Assembly: GCA_023441965.1 (NCBI GenBank)
Contig: JAEZNB010000100.1
Span: 1-55,666 of the forward strand
Source of the DNA: Bacillota bacterium
GTDB lineage: Bacteria; Bacillota; Clostridia; Lachnospirales; Lachnospiraceae
Direction: 5' to 3'
Length of the DNA: 55,666 nt
The notes beneath the pieces were generated by a model. That model was given only the letters and a program-made list of their open reading frames with translations, ran no database searches and was not told the DNA's origin. A program made the position numbers and the translations under genes. The number at the start of each line of letters is the position of its first letter. Positions within the stretch are counted from its first letter, which is position 1. Shown piece by piece: positions 17,508 to 25,878 of this stretch.

Positions 17508-18461
17508 TTAGTTCTGGCTTCCATATACCACAGAAACCCCCGTATTGATATAGTCCGGTCCTGTATCCTTACCGGCTATGGCTGCCACAGCCTGCGCCAT
17601 ACCAAGATAGCCCATGGTATAAGGGTTTTGATCAATAATGACATCCAGGCTCCCCTTTCTTAACAGCTTTGCGTTCGTCTCTGTCAGGTCCAAGCCGACC
17701 CCTACAAATCTGTTCTCATTGGCCTGGTTCGCTCTGCCGATCCCTATTGTGGCACCTTCACTGGTTCCGAATAAGGCTACCAGGTCCCTATTCTGATCGA
17801 TCAGCATTTGGGCAGCGGCTTGTGTTACCTCCGGTAAATCGTTTTCTGTATAGATCGTTTCTGTTATGCGATACCCCGGGCTTCCTGCTATGGTGTCTCT
17901 AAAACCCACTTCCCGCAGATTCGTATTCTCCTTTTCCGTCAGATTAACAATACCGATTGCCCCTTCATTGATTCCCCTGTCATTCAATATGGAAAGCATG
18001 GCCTCTGCTGCCATGACTCCGGCTTCATAGTTGTCAGTGGTCAGGGTAGTGATTGCCTCTTCATAGGCAGGTGAGTCCACATAAATTACCTTCACCCCCC
18101 TGGCTTTGGCATCCTCTACAGAACCTGAGATATATTTTGGATCGTCCGCTGCGATGATAAGAGCCTCTGCCCCCTTCTCAACCGCCTCATTGATGATTTC
18201 TATCTGCCTCCTGGTACTTCTCACCTCAGGAGCTTCCCATTTATATCTCACCCCGATCAAATTCGCCATATCCTCCGCCCCTTGATTTAGGAGATCCCAA
18301 TATTGAAAACCCTTATCCGTGGTGATCAGGTAGACATCATAGAACTCGACATTCTGGAAGGTCGTCTGGACTCCGCGGGTGCTGTTTTGATGCCATATCA
18401 CAAAAAGGACGAATGCAAGGATAATGACAGCCAGGTCAAACAAAGCTTTTTTATGTATCAT
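17508..18461 (-). CDS. Membrane-anchored sugar-type periplasmic-binding protein, orphan
   Basis: The 317-residue protein has one hydrophobic anchor at its N-terminus (residues about 7-23) and no lipobox. The rest is a type 1 periplasmic-binding fold like RbsB: FQYWDLLNQGAEDMANLIGVRYKW, GAEALIIAADDP, VIYVDSPA, DNYEAGVMAAEAML, then DLVALFGTSEGATIGIG near 230. No permease or ATPase is adjacent. The start is uncertain: the ATG at 18461 has AGGAA 11 bases upstream, an ATG at 18485 and a GTG at 18545 are also in frame. It may be a sensor subunit rather than a transporter component. Confidence 0.75.
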   Translation of the reverse strand: MIHKKALFDLAVIILAFVLFVIWHQNSTRGVQTTFQNVEFYDVYLITTDKGFQYWDLLNQGAEDMANLIGVRYKWEAPEVRSTRRQIEIINEAVEKGAEALIIAADDPKYISGSVEDAKARGVKVIYVDSPAYEEAITTLTTDNYEAGVMAAEAMLSILNDRGINEGAIGIVNLTEKENTNLREVGFRDTIAGSPGYRITETIYTENDLPEVTQAAAQMLIDQNRDLVALFGTSEGATIGIGRANQANENRFVGVGLDLTETNAKLLRKGSLDVIIDQNPYTMGYLGMAQAVAAIAGKDTGPDYINTGVSVVYGSQN

Positions 18462-18566
18462 TTTTACCAGCTTTCCTAGAGGCATGAATTCATGTATCTT
18501 TAAAACCTCTACCCGAATGATCTCTATATAATAAATATATTTCACCGGACGAAAAATAAACTATAA

Positions 18567-18605
18567 AACATAAAATAAGCCATAACATCCCTATGCTACG
18601 GCTTA
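18567..18605 (-). terminator. Terminator of the alpha-toroid-like gene
   Basis: On the minus strand a stem ATAAGCCgTAGCAT / ATGtTATGGCTTAT is followed by TTTATGTTTT, 36 bases after the stop codon at 18641. Confidence 0.7.
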
Positions 18606-18640
18606 TCTACTATATTTTTTCTGTTCATTGATAGAAGCTC

Positions 18641-19576
18641 TTACCGGCGGAAGCGTCCGAAGCTTTCCAGCTTCAGCAGTTTACCGATGGCTTCAAAGGA
18701 TTTCCACCAGTTCGCGCTGATTGCAAATTCCTTCACATACCGATCTCCCTGATACCATTCCCATGGAAGCTCCCAGACTCCAGATGAAGGTCTGCTGTCT
18801 ATGATACGGTCCAGCTCCTCCTCGACTTCTTCCTTGTATTCCTCATATAGGCTGCTACCCGGAGAATCGATGAATTCCAGGGGGCTTGCCATAAAGTTAT
18901 CCTTTTCCTGTTCGATCTTTCTCCTGACCAGATCAAGAATCTTCCCTCTGACCGAAGTAAGACCATAGCGATCCGCCAGTCCGGCAGCTTCAAGCTCCTC
19001 CAGGAGCCTAAGGCAGCCCTGGACTCCCATATCCCCAAAATTCTCTGTGACAGGAAGGCGATCAAGAAGCCTTCTGCAATACCGGTCAGCCATGTGGTAC
19101 AGTTTGGACCCGGGATCCCCGTAGCGCAGGAGAAAGCCGGATAGTTGGGCAGTTATCCCAATACTCTGAGACTCATTTGCCTGCTCATTATAATCCCACC
19201 AGATGGCATGAGGGTAAGCCTCATTGGACGGGATCAGAAAGAACCAGCCATACTCCGCCTGATATTCCGTCTGCTCCAGGTAGCGGAACAGTCCCTGATA
19301 GATGGGATGGCTGATATCCTTATAATCGATCTGTTGCAGGATACGGATCACAAAATGGGCGTTATAGGGTGACGATGCCGGATTCCAATTGTCAGGCTCA
19401 ATGATGTTACCAAAGCCTCCATCGCTGTTCTGATAAAAGAGCAGGTGCTTCAAAACCTCTTCCTTACTTCCCTTCTCGAAATGATACTGCCATAAGGCCA
19501 GGTCCAGAGGTCTCGCATTTCGGTAGATCCATCGGCGGATCTCCTCATAATCCTCCATACTCAGTAATTTCATCAT
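18641..19576 (-). CDS. Alpha-toroid (prenyltransferase/terpenoid-cyclase-like fold) protein
   Basis: The 311-residue soluble protein has repeated helices. The segment FYQNSDGGFGNIIEPDNWNPAS resembles the QxxDGGF turn found in prenyltransferase and squalene-cyclase barrels, and later helices follow a similar spacing. No metal-binding or catalytic DXDD motif is evident, so an enzyme activity is not supported. Two in-frame ATGs start the gene. It is flanked by an AT-rich stretch and is monocistronic. Confidence 0.6.
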   Translation of the reverse strand: MMKLLSMEDYEEIRRWIYRNARPLDLALWQYHFEKGSKEEVLKHLLFYQNSDGGFGNIIEPDNWNPASSPYNAHFVIRILQQIDYKDISHPIYQGLFRYLEQTEYQAEYGWFFLIPSNEAYPHAIWWDYNEQANESQSIGITAQLSGFLLRYGDPGSKLYHMADRYCRRLLDRLPVTENFGDMGVQGCLRLLEELEAAGLADRYGLTSVRGKILDLVRRKIEQEKDNFMASPLEFIDSPGSSLYEEYKEEVEEELDRIIDSRPSSGVWELPWEWYQGDRYVKEFAISANWWKSFEAIGKLLKLESFGRFRR

Positions 19577-19876
19577 ACTTCCTCCCTCCCGATCGTAACT
19601 GAACTCGTTCTTTTAGTTCTACCTTATCTCCTAAAGGCAGATCTTACCTGTTAATATATCATGATTTCGAATCTGTGGGAAGTCGGTTCTCGAGCCTAGG
19701 ACTATTGTAAAATAAGTATTATCTGTTATCTGTAATTATGTTGGGTACCAGAACTATTATAAAAACATCTATAAGACATTATGAAAAACTCCAACCATAT
19801 TCAACATTTTAAGGTGGAGATATCTAATAGATGCATTCTAGAGGTCAACTTATCTATGGCATTATTTAATTTGCAT
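19577..19876. other. AT-rich intergenic region
   Basis: About 300 bases separate the alpha-toroid gene from the AT-rich islet. The composition shifts near 19650. I see no gene, tRNA or strong hairpin. Confidence 0.5.
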
Positions 19877-20209
19877 CTATGATTTGCTAAATGATTTTTT
19901 TAGTCCCCCATATACTGTTATAAGGCCTGCAAGTACATTTATTATATTTGAAATATTAATCCATTTAGAATCAGGAAGTAGTAGATATATAAGTATAACC
20001 GAAATACATAATATTACTAGTACAATTATTGTTCTATATTTACTATTGGAAATTTTCATAATTTCTTTAGGAACATCATTTTGGCTCATAATATCGTTAC
20101 ACTCTTTAATTAAGTCATTGAAATTAGTACCCTCGAGATATTCAACATTCTCATCGAAATCAAGGATAGCCTTTAATCCAGTATGTATAGCAGTTGTAAT
20201 AATGATCAA
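19877..20209 (-). CDS. Small two-helix membrane protein, or frameshifted C-terminus of the upstream ORF
   Basis: The frame can start at TTG 20209 (weak AGG upstream) and encodes 110 residues: a soluble helical part, then two membrane segments (about 61-78 and 87-101) ending GLKKSFSKS. It overlaps the upstream 195-residue ORF by 50 bases in another frame. Either the two are translationally coupled or one longer protein of about 290 residues has been split by a frameshift near 20200. I recognise no family. Codon use and base composition are far more AT-rich than the neighbours. Confidence 0.5.
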   Translation of the reverse strand: MIIITTAIHTGLKAILDFDENVEYLEGTNFNDLIKECNDIMSQNDVPKEIMKISNSKYRTIIVLVILCISVILIYLLLPDSKWINISNIINVLAGLITVYGGLKKSFSKS

Positions 20210-20747
20210 GTATGTACCTAAATGATGTTATCTGATTTTTAAAGAACGCTTCCCCCTTCATCTTATATAGCAAATCTCTTAATGCACGCAAGTATGTAAT
20301 ATGTGCAATTGTTTTATCTCCACTAATCAATAATGATTCTAACATTTTTATATATTTATCAATAGAATCTATACATGCTTGTATAACAAATACATATCTC
20401 ATTATTTTACTAAAACCATCTGGATACTTGGCATTTTGAAAATAATAATAATCCATAAAAAATAAGTACAAATAAATTTGAAGTGATATATGGTATTTTC
20501 TTAAAGGATTATAGAAAATAAAGTAAATTCCACCTAAAATATAAAATGCGCTAATTAATAAAAACACTGTATTAGCGCACATAAATTGATTATTATTGGT
20601 AATAATTTCATATGTTGCATATCCAATAGTATATAGCATGAACACTATGCTTGTCCAAATCCATGTAATAAAAAAACTACGTTTTCTTAATATTTTATTT
20701 TCAATATGGGGTGATATAGCTACATTATATATCGTTTCGTTATACAT
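20160..20747 (-). CDS. AT-rich membrane protein of unknown function
   Basis: The 195-residue protein has membrane segments at about 25-47 and 58-80, and possibly one near 88-100, followed by a helical cytoplasmic part rich in K, Y and I. The architecture (paired N-terminal helices plus a helical tail) resembles SLATT-type sensor membrane proteins in outline only; I cannot assign it. The ATG is preceded by AGGAGG at 6-7 bases. It stands between conserved genes as an AT-rich islet with the ORF that follows, which suggests acquisition by transfer. Confidence 0.6.
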   Translation of the reverse strand: MYNETIYNVAISPHIENKILRKRSFFITWIWTSIVFMLYTIGYATYEIITNNNQFMCANTVFLLISAFYILGGIYFIFYNPLRKYHISLQIYLYLFFMDYYYFQNAKYPDGFSKIMRYVFVIQACIDSIDKYIKMLESLLISGDKTIAHITYLRALRDLLYKMKGEAFFKNQITSFRYILDHYYNCYTYWIKGYP

Positions 20748-20852
20748 TAAAATCCTCCTTTATCCATAAAAAGTATCTAATTAACATAATATATTACTAT
20801 CATTTTCCATCTATTTCAACACAAATTGCAACGTATTCTTCTTAAGGTAATG

Positions 20853-20895
20853 CATAAAAAAGCCGCTACACAACCCCAAGGTCATGTAACGGCTA
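20853..20895 (-). terminator. Terminator of the rpsF-ssb-rpsR operon
   Basis: On the minus strand AGCCGTTACA / TGTAGCGGCT (one G-T pair) is followed by TTTTTTA, about 25 bases after the rpsR stop. Confidence 0.85.
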
Positions 20896-20919
20896 TTTCA
20901 ATTTCATTTAATAATGGAC

Positions 20920-21195
20920 TTAATCCATTGTGTAAGGCATAAGAGCGATGTGTCTTGCTCTCTTCACAGCTACTGTTAATGCTCTCTGGTGCTTTGCACA
21001 GTTGCCGGTGATTCTTCTGGGAAGAATCTTGCCTCTTTCAGATACATATCTCTTTAACTTGTTGGTATCCTTATAATCGATACCTGTATGATTCTTATCA
21101 GCGCAGAATACACAGACCTTCTTTCTTCTGCGGCCGAAGGTTTTTCTCTTCATAGGAGAATCGCCCTTATCATCTCTGCTTCTATTGAAAGCCAT
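20920..21195 (-). CDS. rpsR: 30S ribosomal protein S18
   Basis: The 91-residue protein binds the 30S platform together with S6. The core KRKTFGRRRKKVCVFCADK, then DYKDTNKLKRYVSERGKILPRRITG, is typical. The N-terminal extension of about 14 residues is common in Clostridia. It is the last gene of rpsF-ssb-rpsR and ends at a strong terminator. GGAGG lies before the ATG. Confidence 0.97.
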   Translation of the reverse strand: MAFNRSRDDKGDSPMKRKTFGRRRKKVCVFCADKNHTGIDYKDTNKLKRYVSERGKILPRRITGNCAKHQRALTVAVKRARHIALMPYTMD

Positions 21196-21235
21196 ATGAT
21201 TACCTCCTTATCCGAATTTTATAGCTTATTCGCTA

Positions 21236-21685
21236 TTAATTAAATGGTAATTCTTCGTCTATACCATCCGGGATATTCATGAAGCCGTCGCCGATCGCTG
21301 AGCTGGGCTCGGGTCTGAACTCCCTCTGGAAACCATTGTGGTTACCGGCCTCCTGGTTGCTTCCTTTGCTTTCCGCAAATTCCACTTCCTCTACCACTAC
21401 ATCAGTGGTGTATACCTTCTGTCCGTCTTTATTCGTATAAGAGCCTGTCTGTATCCTTCCGACAGCAACCATCTTCATGCCCTGCTTAAAATACTTCTCA
21501 ACAAATTCTGCCTGCTTGCCGAAGGCAACGCAGCCAATGAAATCTGTCTCTCCATTCTCGCCGGCACGGCGGAATCTGCGGTCTACCGCTAAGGTAAATC
21601 TCGCAACTGCTGTGGAATTCTCCCCCTGTGAGTATCTCACTTCCGGATCTCTGGTCAAACGGCCGATTAAAAATGCTTTATTCAT
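21236..21685 (-). CDS. ssb: Single-stranded DNA-binding protein
   Basis: The 149-residue protein has an OB fold (residues 1-105: MNKAFLIGRLTRDPEVRYS, then FIGCVAFGKQAEFVEKYFKQG) and a linker rich in G, N and Q. The acidic tail ends DEELPFN; the DEELPF tip is the docking site for replication and repair partners, here followed by one extra Asn. It lies between rpsF and rpsR, the usual arrangement. Confidence 0.96.
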   Translation of the reverse strand: MNKAFLIGRLTRDPEVRYSQGENSTAVARFTLAVDRRFRRAGENGETDFIGCVAFGKQAEFVEKYFKQGMKMVAVGRIQTGSYTNKDGQKVYTTDVVVEEVEFAESKGSNQEAGNHNGFQREFRPEPSSAIGDGFMNIPDGIDEELPFN

Positions 21686-21730
21686 TAATAAATACCTCCC
21701 TTGTACTTTCGCCTTAGGGTAGTATAACGG

Positions 21731-22018
21731 TTAGGCATCTTTTCTGATGCACAGATATCTGATTACATTCTCCATGATACGAACTCTCTGCTCGATCTCA
21801 TTGGGAACTGTAGAATCAGATTCGAATTGAACGAAATAGTAGTAGCCTTCCTTCATCTTCTGAATTTCATAGGCTAATCTCTTCTTTCCCCAGTCATCAA
21901 CATTGGTTACTGCTCCACCGAATCTGGTCACAAGCTCTTTTACTGCTTCCAATGTAGCTAATCTGGCTTCATCCTCGATTTTTGCATTAACAACTAAGGC
22001 TAATTCGTATTGATTCAT
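21731..22018 (-). CDS. rpsF: 30S ribosomal protein S6
   Basis: The 95-residue protein starts at 22018; the frame is open 28 codons further but the coding pattern and the AGGAGG site define this ATG. MNQYELALVVNAKIEDE, KKRLAYEIQKMKEGYYYFVQF and MRIL-type end are diagnostic. S6 pairs with S18, and the S6:S18 complex represses its own operon in many bacteria; a possible leader structure lies at 22058-22092. Confidence 0.96.
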   Translation of the reverse strand: MNQYELALVVNAKIEDEARLATLEAVKELVTRFGGAVTNVDDWGKKRLAYEIQKMKEGYYYFVQFESDSTVPNEIEQRVRIMENVIRYLCIRKDA

Positions 22019-22057
22019 AGTTGCGTTGCACCTCCTTCTGGTCTCTGGCCCTTTTCT

Positions 22058-22092
22058 AGTACAGGTGGCTGACGAAGAAACCGACTTGTACT
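22058..22092 (-). promoter_or_regulatory. Candidate S6:S18-binding leader hairpin
   Basis: The rpsF leader can form a perfect 6-bp stem AGTACA / TGTACT enclosing 23 bases with further G/C pairing. Known S6:S18 operators are hairpins with a CCG internal loop; the location fits, but the consensus was not checked base by base. Confidence 0.4.
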
Positions 22093-22239
22093 TAAAGAGC
22101 AAGGAAATTAGTATAACATATCACAATTAGTTATAATACCATAAGATTGTAAATAATACAACCGATATTTTTACCGATTTTCGTATAATAATATGGACAA
22201 TATGCTGTCAGAATCATCCATAAGGTAAAGCACCACCCT

Positions 22240-22761
22240 TTATTCGTACAATCTGCTATAATCGGACAATCTTTTCTGTAAAAGTGACAGAATATCCTCC
22301 GGCTCCATGTCCTTTGCCTGATCTACGTTAATGGAGACAGGGGGCAGCTTCATAATCATGTTTCTCTTCACCTGTCTTCTCTTGCCCAGGGACAGCTTGG
22401 TGATAAAAAGCTCGATATCCTTGGGGATTACGGCAATTACTCTGGAGCGGTAGAGATTCACGATCTGAAACTCCCTGATGTCATCATAGGAGATAAAGCC
22501 CATGCCACTGATCGTGGAATTGTCAATGATACCATCCACCGTAATCGTCAGTAGCTTTCTCACTTTGACAGCCTTCGAGATGCAGATGATAAACCCAACA
22601 AAGAATAGAATGGCCGCAAACAATGCAGGCAGCCAAAAGCTCCTTCTATCCTTTGATATACCATAGATGTAGATTGCCAGAGAGGCTATGAACAAAAATA
22701 GACTGGCCAATGCCAGAGATGCCGCCCTATAATTTGATTCCTCGATTATAATATCCCCCAC
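22240..22761 (-). CDS. STM3941-like membrane protein with PH-like domain
   Basis: The 173-residue protein has two membrane segments (about 14-35 and 43-62) followed by a cytoplasmic beta-rich domain of about 85 residues (KLLTITVDGIIDNSTISGMGFISYDDIREFQI). This layout is the STM3941 family: a short transmembrane hairpin and a PH-like domain, function unknown. It is monocistronic and diverges from the ABC module that starts at 23029. Confidence 0.65.
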   Translation of the reverse strand: MGDIIIEESNYRAASLALASLFLFIASLAIYIYGISKDRRSFWLPALFAAILFFVGFIICISKAVKVRKLLTITVDGIIDNSTISGMGFISYDDIREFQIVNLYRSRVIAVIPKDIELFITKLSLGKRRQVKRNMIMKLPPVSINVDQAKDMEPEDILSLLQKRLSDYSRLYE

Positions 22762-22913
22762 GAATACTAACCTCCGATCTCATGATGCCGACGAGGCCCG
22801 AAAGCCCGGCTATTTCTATTGTAACGTTATTAACCATTTTTTTCAAGTCTTATCCTACACGAAACGAATGAGTGGAATTCATAATATAAATGGATAAAGC
22901 TAGTAAATTTTTA

Positions 22914-22942
22914 TTGACAAAAGTGTTACGATACTGTATATA
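22914..22942 (+). promoter_or_regulatory. Promoter of the first YtrA/ABC operon
   Basis: A perfect TTGACA (22914-22919), 17-base spacer and TATATA (22937-22942). The -10 lies inside the operator repeats at 22934-22967, so repression by blocking polymerase is expected. Confidence 0.8.
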
Positions 22943-22967
22943 TTGACATATACAGTGTATATACAGT
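22934..22967 (+). promoter_or_regulatory. GntR(YtrA)-type operator overlapping the -10
   Basis: A perfect inverted repeat CTGTATAT - 6 bases - ATATACAG (22934-22955) is followed at once by a second TGTATATACAG half. YtrA-family repressors use such AT-rich repeats and regulate their own ABC operon; the regulator is encoded at 24602. Confidence 0.7.
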
Positions 22968-23028
22968 TAACAGCTACTCAGAGCTGTAGCGAAGCAGGGC
23001 CTGGCCTTGTTCTAATAGGGAGGTAATT

Positions 23029-23949
23029 ATGGAGAGTGGAATTCGTGTGGAGCATCTGTCAAAAAGCCTTGAGGTATTTCGGCTGGAAGACATCCATTTC
23101 ACCATGCCACAAGGATATGTACTTGGATTAATCGGCAGGAACGGTGCCGGTAAAACAACCTTACTGAATACCCTGATGGGTCTTTATACACCGGAGGAGG
23201 GCCATATCTATATCGGAGATTATGACCGGGTCACCGAGGCGATTAAGGCGAAGGAACAGCTGGCTTTTGTCACGGACGAAAGCTTCTACCCCACCTCTAT
23301 GACTCCTGCGGGGATTGGCTGGCTCTTTCGAAGTGTCTACAAGGGCTTTCAGGAAGCCCAATATAAAAAGCTATGTAAGCGCTTTGGCTTACCCATGCAT
23401 AGGACTCTCAGGAAGATGTCTAAGGGTATGGTCATAAAGCTAGAGCTGGCTCTGGCCTTCAGCCGCGATGCTTCGGTTTATATCTTCGATGAGCCTTCGG
23501 CCGGCTTGGATCCGGTCTTTCGCAAGGAGCTGGTGGATCTCATTTTTGATTTGATACAGGATGGAAAAAAGACCGTTATCTTTTCCACCCACCTTACTGA
23601 CGAGCTGGACCGGATCGCTGACTATATCCTGCTGCTTGAGCAGGGTAAGCAGGTTCTTTTTGAACAGAAGGAGGATCTCATCAGCCGTTACCGGCTGCTC
23701 AGGGGTTCTGAGGAAATGTTTGAGAGGTTCGGTCAGCGAATCATCGGTAAGAGGTTGACGGAGCACTGCTGTGAAGCCTTGATCTGCCTTGATTCCTTAT
23801 CGGCTGACGAGATCGCTCATACCTTGGAGGCTGCCTCTACTTCAACCGAATCCACCGGCAATCGTTATTGTGAGAAGCCGCAGTTAATGAATCCGACTGT
23901 GGAGGATATTATGTATTATTTCATCAAGGGGAAGGAGGGCTCCCAATGA
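23029..23949 (+). CDS. ABC transporter ATP-binding protein (YtrB-like)
   Basis: The 306-residue ATPase is the first gene of a five-gene module. Walker A GRNGAGKTT, Q-loop near FVTDES, a deviant signature (KMSKGMVIKLELALA instead of LSGGQ), Walker B VYIFDEPSAGLDP and H-loop STHLTDELD are all present. The C-terminal extension of about 90 residues is typical of ABC-2 exporters. It overlaps the permease gene by 4 bases. YtrA/B/C/D/E/F-like modules respond to wall-active antibiotics; the substrate is unknown. Confidence 0.9.
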   Translation: MESGIRVEHLSKSLEVFRLEDIHFTMPQGYVLGLIGRNGAGKTTLLNTLMGLYTPEEGHIYIGDYDRVTEAIKAKEQLAFVTDESFYPTSMTPAGIGWLFRSVYKGFQEAQYKKLCKRFGLPMHRTLRKMSKGMVIKLELALAFSRDASVYIFDEPSAGLDPVFRKELVDLIFDLIQDGKKTVIFSTHLTDELDRIADYILLLEQGKQVLFEQKEDLISRYRLLRGSEEMFERFGQRIIGKRLTEHCCEALICLDSLSADEIAHTLEAASTSTESTGNRYCEKPQLMNPTVEDIMYYFIKGKEGSQ

Positions 23950-24605
23950 TTCGCTTCACCTTCAAAATGATGCTTCTGGATCTTCAGAGCTTATTTAAGG
24001 GCTATTGGATCCTATTATACCTGGCGTTCCTAAGCTTTTCCCTCAGCTCGTTTTTCATATCCGATAATCCCCTTACCCTTTTTTATGTTAGTTTTGTCTG
24101 CCTGTCTTTCCTGATGCCGCAGCTTCCCAAGCTGTTTTATGTATTGCCCTTTGACAAGAGGCTGATCAGACGCTACCTGCATCTGAGGGGGCTTCTCTCC
24201 TGCCTGCTCATATTTATCATCGGTGGCCTGATTACTCTCATTTCCTTATGGGATCCGGTCCCTTATCCGGAACAGGGTTGGCGCAGTCTTATTTTATTCG
24301 CCCAACTCTGTATCATGTTAAGCATAGCCCATGTAAAGGCACCTGACGGTAAGAAAAGAAAGGTTATCCTTCTGGTCACTTTATCTATTCTTCAAGTGAT
24401 CGTCCATTTGGTATGCCTTATCGCCATCAAGGATGTAACCATCATGCTGGCGGTAAGCTTCCTTCTTCTGGTATCCAATGACCTTCTGGTTTATCGGATC
24501 TTGAACTTTGTAGAGCTTAAAAATTATACCGCACCGGTATACTGGTATAATTACAATAACAAGAAGCTAAGACAGAATACGCGGGAAGGAGGTCAAAGGT
24601 CTTGA
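23946..24605 (+). CDS. ABC-2 type permease subunit of the first YtrA module
   Basis: The 219-residue membrane protein has about five or six hydrophobic segments (22-40, 43-60, 80-100, 110-125, 140-160, 165-180) and no recognisable soluble domain. The start overlaps the ATPase stop by 4 bases and its own stop overlaps the TTG of ytrA, so the whole module is coupled. It probably pairs with the ATPase encoded just upstream. Sequence conservation is too low for a family name. Confidence 0.75.
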   Translation: MIRFTFKMMLLDLQSLFKGYWILLYLAFLSFSLSSFFISDNPLTLFYVSFVCLSFLMPQLPKLFYVLPFDKRLIRRYLHLRGLLSCLLIFIIGGLITLISLWDPVPYPEQGWRSLILFAQLCIMLSIAHVKAPDGKKRKVILLVTLSILQVIVHLVCLIAIKDVTIMLAVSFLLLVSNDLLVYRILNFVELKNYTAPVYWYNYNNKKLRQNTREGGQRS

Positions 24606-24991
24606 ATATCGTCATCTCTAATACCAGCAATCTGGCTATCTATGAACAGATTGTAGAGCAGATCAAGGATGCGGTCATCCGGCAGGAGCTAAAACCGGAT
24701 GAGGCCCTCCCCTCCATCAGAAGCCTGGCCAGGGACCTGCAGATCAGTGTCATAACAACAGCTCGGGCTTATGAGGTCCTGGAAGCAGAGGGCATCCTCT
24801 ATGCCCAACCCGGCAAGGGCTTCTATGTAAAACCCTTCAAGAAGGAGCTGTTAAAGGAAAAGAAGCTGCAGATGCTGGAAGGTCAAATGCTGGACTTAAT
24901 CCGCCAGTGCAAAAGTGCAGACCTCTCCAAGGAGGATATGATCACAATGATCCAGCTGCTATATGACAGCAGGGAGGAGGACCTGATATGA
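24602..24991 (+). CDS. GntR family (YtrA subfamily) transcriptional regulator
   Basis: The 129-residue protein starts at TTG 24602, 9 bases behind GGAGG. The winged helix is clear: YEQIVEQIKDAVIRQELKPDEALPSIRSLARDLQISVITTARAYEVLEAEGI. A short helical tail of about 55 residues replaces the usual effector domain, the hallmark of the YtrA subfamily. It lies within its own operon, between the two ABC pairs, and most likely binds the repeats at 22934-22967. Confidence 0.9.
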   Translation: MNIVISNTSNLAIYEQIVEQIKDAVIRQELKPDEALPSIRSLARDLQISVITTARAYEVLEAEGILYAQPGKGFYVKPFKKELLKEKKLQMLEGQMLDLIRQCKSADLSKEDMITMIQLLYDSREEDLI

Positions 24992-25878
24992 TACCGGAGG
25001 AAAAGTTAATATTAGAGGTAAAGGACCTCACAAAGAAATGGAAGGACTTTACCTTGGGGAAGATCAACCTGTCCCTTCCCGAAGGCTATATCATGGGTCT
25101 GATCGGTAAGAACGGTTCCGGCAAAACAACCCTCATCAACTGTATCCTGAACGGTACCAAGAAAAGCAGTGGCCGTATTCGGATTAACGGAAGGGATTAC
25201 CGCAGCCTGCCGGCTAAGGAGGAGACCGCTTTTATCTTGGACCCGGCGCCCTTCTTCGATAATAAAACCCTACTGGATAATGCCCGTCTCCTTGGGAGCT
25301 TTTATCCCCAGTGGAGGGAAGACCTATTTCTTAAGTATCTGCACACATTCGAGCTATCCGGATATGCTTTGTTCAGGGATCTTAGCAAGGGAATGAAGAC
25401 GAAATTCCAGCTGGCCTTTGCTCTTAGCCACAAGCCAAAGCTTTTGGTCATGGACGAACCGACCGGAGGCATGGACCCGATCTTTCGAAGAGATTTTTAC
25501 AGCCTGCTGCAGGATCTGATCAGTGAAAGCAAGGCTTCCATCCTGATCTCCACCCATATCACCGGGGATCTGGATCGAATAGCGGATTTTGTTACCCTGC
25601 TGGATAATGGGAAGCTGGTCTTCACCATGACCAAGGAGGAGCTCATAGACCATTATCCGATCCTTCGAGGAAACAGGGAGGATATCCCCCTGCTTAAGGA
25701 AGGAAAGCCCCTGAGACTCCGGAAGACCGTAAACGGCTTTGAGACCATGCTGTCGGATACCGGCTATCTGAAGCAGAACCCGGAGCTAAAGAAACGGGTC
25801 GTTCTGTCCAGACCTAACCTGGAGGAAATCATGTACTTTTTCTCTGAGCCCCTGATTGAGCAAGGAGGGATGGAATGA
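24988..25878 (+). CDS. ABC transporter ATP-binding protein, second of the YtrA module
   Basis: The 296-residue ATPase starts in an ATGA overlap with the regulator. Walker A GKNGSGKTT, a deviant signature (DLSKGMKTKFQLAFA), Walker B LLVMDEPTGGMDP and H-loop STHITGDLD are present. It is similar in layout to the first ATPase, so the module looks like a duplicated ATPase-permease unit around one regulator. Confidence 0.9.
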   Translation: MIPEEKLILEVKDLTKKWKDFTLGKINLSLPEGYIMGLIGKNGSGKTTLINCILNGTKKSSGRIRINGRDYRSLPAKEETAFILDPAPFFDNKTLLDNARLLGSFYPQWREDLFLKYLHTFELSGYALFRDLSKGMKTKFQLAFALSHKPKLLVMDEPTGGMDPIFRRDFYSLLQDLISESKASILISTHITGDLDRIADFVTLLDNGKLVFTMTKEELIDHYPILRGNREDIPLLKEGKPLRLRKTVNGFETMLSDTGYLKQNPELKKRVVLSRPNLEEIMYFFSEPLIEQGGME

